Positions 5,825-6,479 of a stretch of 6,479 bases of DNA are shown here, piece after piece. The position numbers and the translations under genes were made by a program. Source of the DNA: an uncultured Oscillospiraceae bacterium (lineage in GTDB: Bacteria; Bacillota; Clostridia; Oscillospirales; Acutalibacteraceae). The stretch is from NCBI GenBank assembly GCA_900552605.1, contig USAR01000084.1, forward strand, positions 1 to 6,479, read 5' to 3'. Numbering within the stretch: position 1 is the first letter of the stretch; every line of letters begins with the position of its first letter. Below the pieces are notes generated by a model, which worked only from the letters and a program-made list of their open reading frames with translations, searched no databases and was not told the DNA's origin.

Positions 5825-6479
5825 TTATTCTCTTATCAGTTTAAACGGTGTGTCAATTCCCAATGCTCTGTATGTAAGGTTACGGATCTCCGGGTGCGCT
5901 ATTTCGAAAAGAAGTCGGCAGCCCAGGATTTGTGTTGTAAAGACAATGCAAAGAGAGTTGTCGGGATCGATAAGACAGTATGACGCGGCAGCGCCGTCCC
6001 AGCCGAATTCGCCAACAGGTCCATTGCTTCTGGCGGCGTCTTTATTCATAAGTGTGCGCACGCCGAGGCCGTAACCGTAACCACGCTTGTCCCAATTACT
6101 GTCGCACAGTGTGTCTTGGCGATTTTGGCGCATAAGGTTGATTGTTTCCGGCTTCAACACCTGATATCCGTTAGCTGCCGTTCCGAAGTTTGCAAGCGCG
6201 TCCGCCACTTTGACATATTCATCAAGCGTTGCGAAAAGACCTGCTCCGCCGCTTTCATAAACATCGCTTAGCATACATGCACAGTTGTTATCAATTTTAA
6301 ATGAGCGCAGGGAACTGTCATCATAACGGTATTGCTGTGTAAAGTGTTTCAGTTGCTCGGCTGTTGGGTGAAAACCGATGGTCTTCATACCAAGCGGAGT
6401 GAAAAGCTCATCGCAGAGATATTGGTAGAAGGTCTTGCCGCTCACTACTTCAATAATTGCCGCAAGTACATCGTGTGAA
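5825..6479 (-). CDS. Class C beta-lactamase-like serine hydrolase/esterase, N-terminus outside the window
   Basis: Reading in from the window edge, 217 residues are present, beginning SHDVLAAIIEVVSGKTF and ending PFKLIRE before TAA at 5827-5825. The pattern SHDVLAAIIEVVSGKTFYQYLCDELFTPLGM is typical of the beta-lactamase/D-Ala carboxypeptidase/EstB superfamily (PF00144 type). SGGAGLFATLDEYVKVADAL and GYGYGLGVRT follow in the usual order. GEFGWDGAAASYCLIDP stands where the family's third active-site motif (KTG/HTG-like, often GEFGWGG) is found. The catalytic S-x-x-K and probably the Tyr lie upstream, outside the window. No signal peptide can be judged. Members are esterases or peptidases more often than true antibiotic-degrading enzymes, so resistance should not be assumed. 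The gene is convergent with the surface gene and shares its terminator. The GTG at 6445 is an internal codon, not the start. Confidence 0.85.
   Translation of the reverse strand, partial: SHDVLAAIIEVVSGKTFYQYLCDELFTPLGMKTIGFHPTAEQLKHFTQQYRYDDSSLRSFKIDNNCACMLSDVYESGGAGLFATLDEYVKVADALANFGTAANGYQVLKPETINLMRQNRQDTLCDSNWDKRGYGYGLGVRTLMNKDAARSNGPVGEFGWDGAAASYCLIDPDNSLCIVFTTQILGCRLLFEIAHPEIRNLTYRALGIDTPFKLIRE

Noticed and set aside
5662..5844. A small plus-strand frame after the surface gene
   Set aside because: It runs through both hairpins, lacks an RBS and encodes nothing recognisable.
5825..6479. Antibiotic-resistance beta-lactamase
   Set aside because: Only the C-terminal part is visible, the sequence fits EstB-like hydrolases, and the catalytic motif is outside the window, so resistance cannot be claimed.

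Overview
The window looks like a contig end from a low-to-moderate GC gut-type Clostridia/Firmicutes bacterium, probably Oscillospiraceae/Ruminococcaceae-like. This rests on strong AGGAG ribosome binding sites, a NifU-like protein of the type common in gut Clostridia, and a Gram-positive surface protein with InlB-type repeats and an SPKTGE wall-sorting signal. No species is claimed. Bases 1-44 are not biological. They match the Illumina TruSeq read-1/P5 adapter, so the contig truly ends at base 45.

Layout: (1) 45-641, minus strand: a NifU-like iron-sulfur scaffold-family protein, cut at its C-terminus by the contig end, with a good promoter and RBS. (2) 642-845: intergenic region with two divergent promoters and a perfect 20-bp palindrome (803-822) that is probably the operator of the next gene. 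(3) 846-1547, plus: a TetR/AcrR-family regulator with a TTG start. (4) 1544-5660, plus: one very large surface-protein gene that overlaps the regulator by 4 bp (ATGA). Its parts in order are a signal peptide, a domain ending in GYRPVLEVL, a six-unit RCC1 beta-propeller-like region, four InlB/Listeria-Bacteroides B-repeats (three of them 78-residue tandem copies), a Cys-pair-rich region, and an SPKTGE anchor. It is broken by one in-frame TAA and four single-base frameshifts, so it appears as several shorter open frames. Reversing the four indels gives 1373 codons. (5) 5661-5824: convergent intergenic region with a probable bidirectional terminator. (6) 5825-6479, minus: the C-terminal part of a class C beta-lactamase-like serine hydrolase/esterase, running off the window end.

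The regulator and surface gene look like a self-controlled two-gene unit: a palindromic operator over the promoter, the regulator first, and the exported adhesin-like protein translationally coupled behind it. The flanking genes are intact as far as visible, so the lesions are concentrated in the surface gene. That fits real decay or on/off variation of an exposed protein better than uniformly poor sequence, but reads are needed to decide. I see no RNA gene, CRISPR array, insertion sequence or defence system, and nothing supports a wholly new system. The most notable features are the operator-regulator-adhesin arrangement and the pattern of lesions in the adhesin gene.
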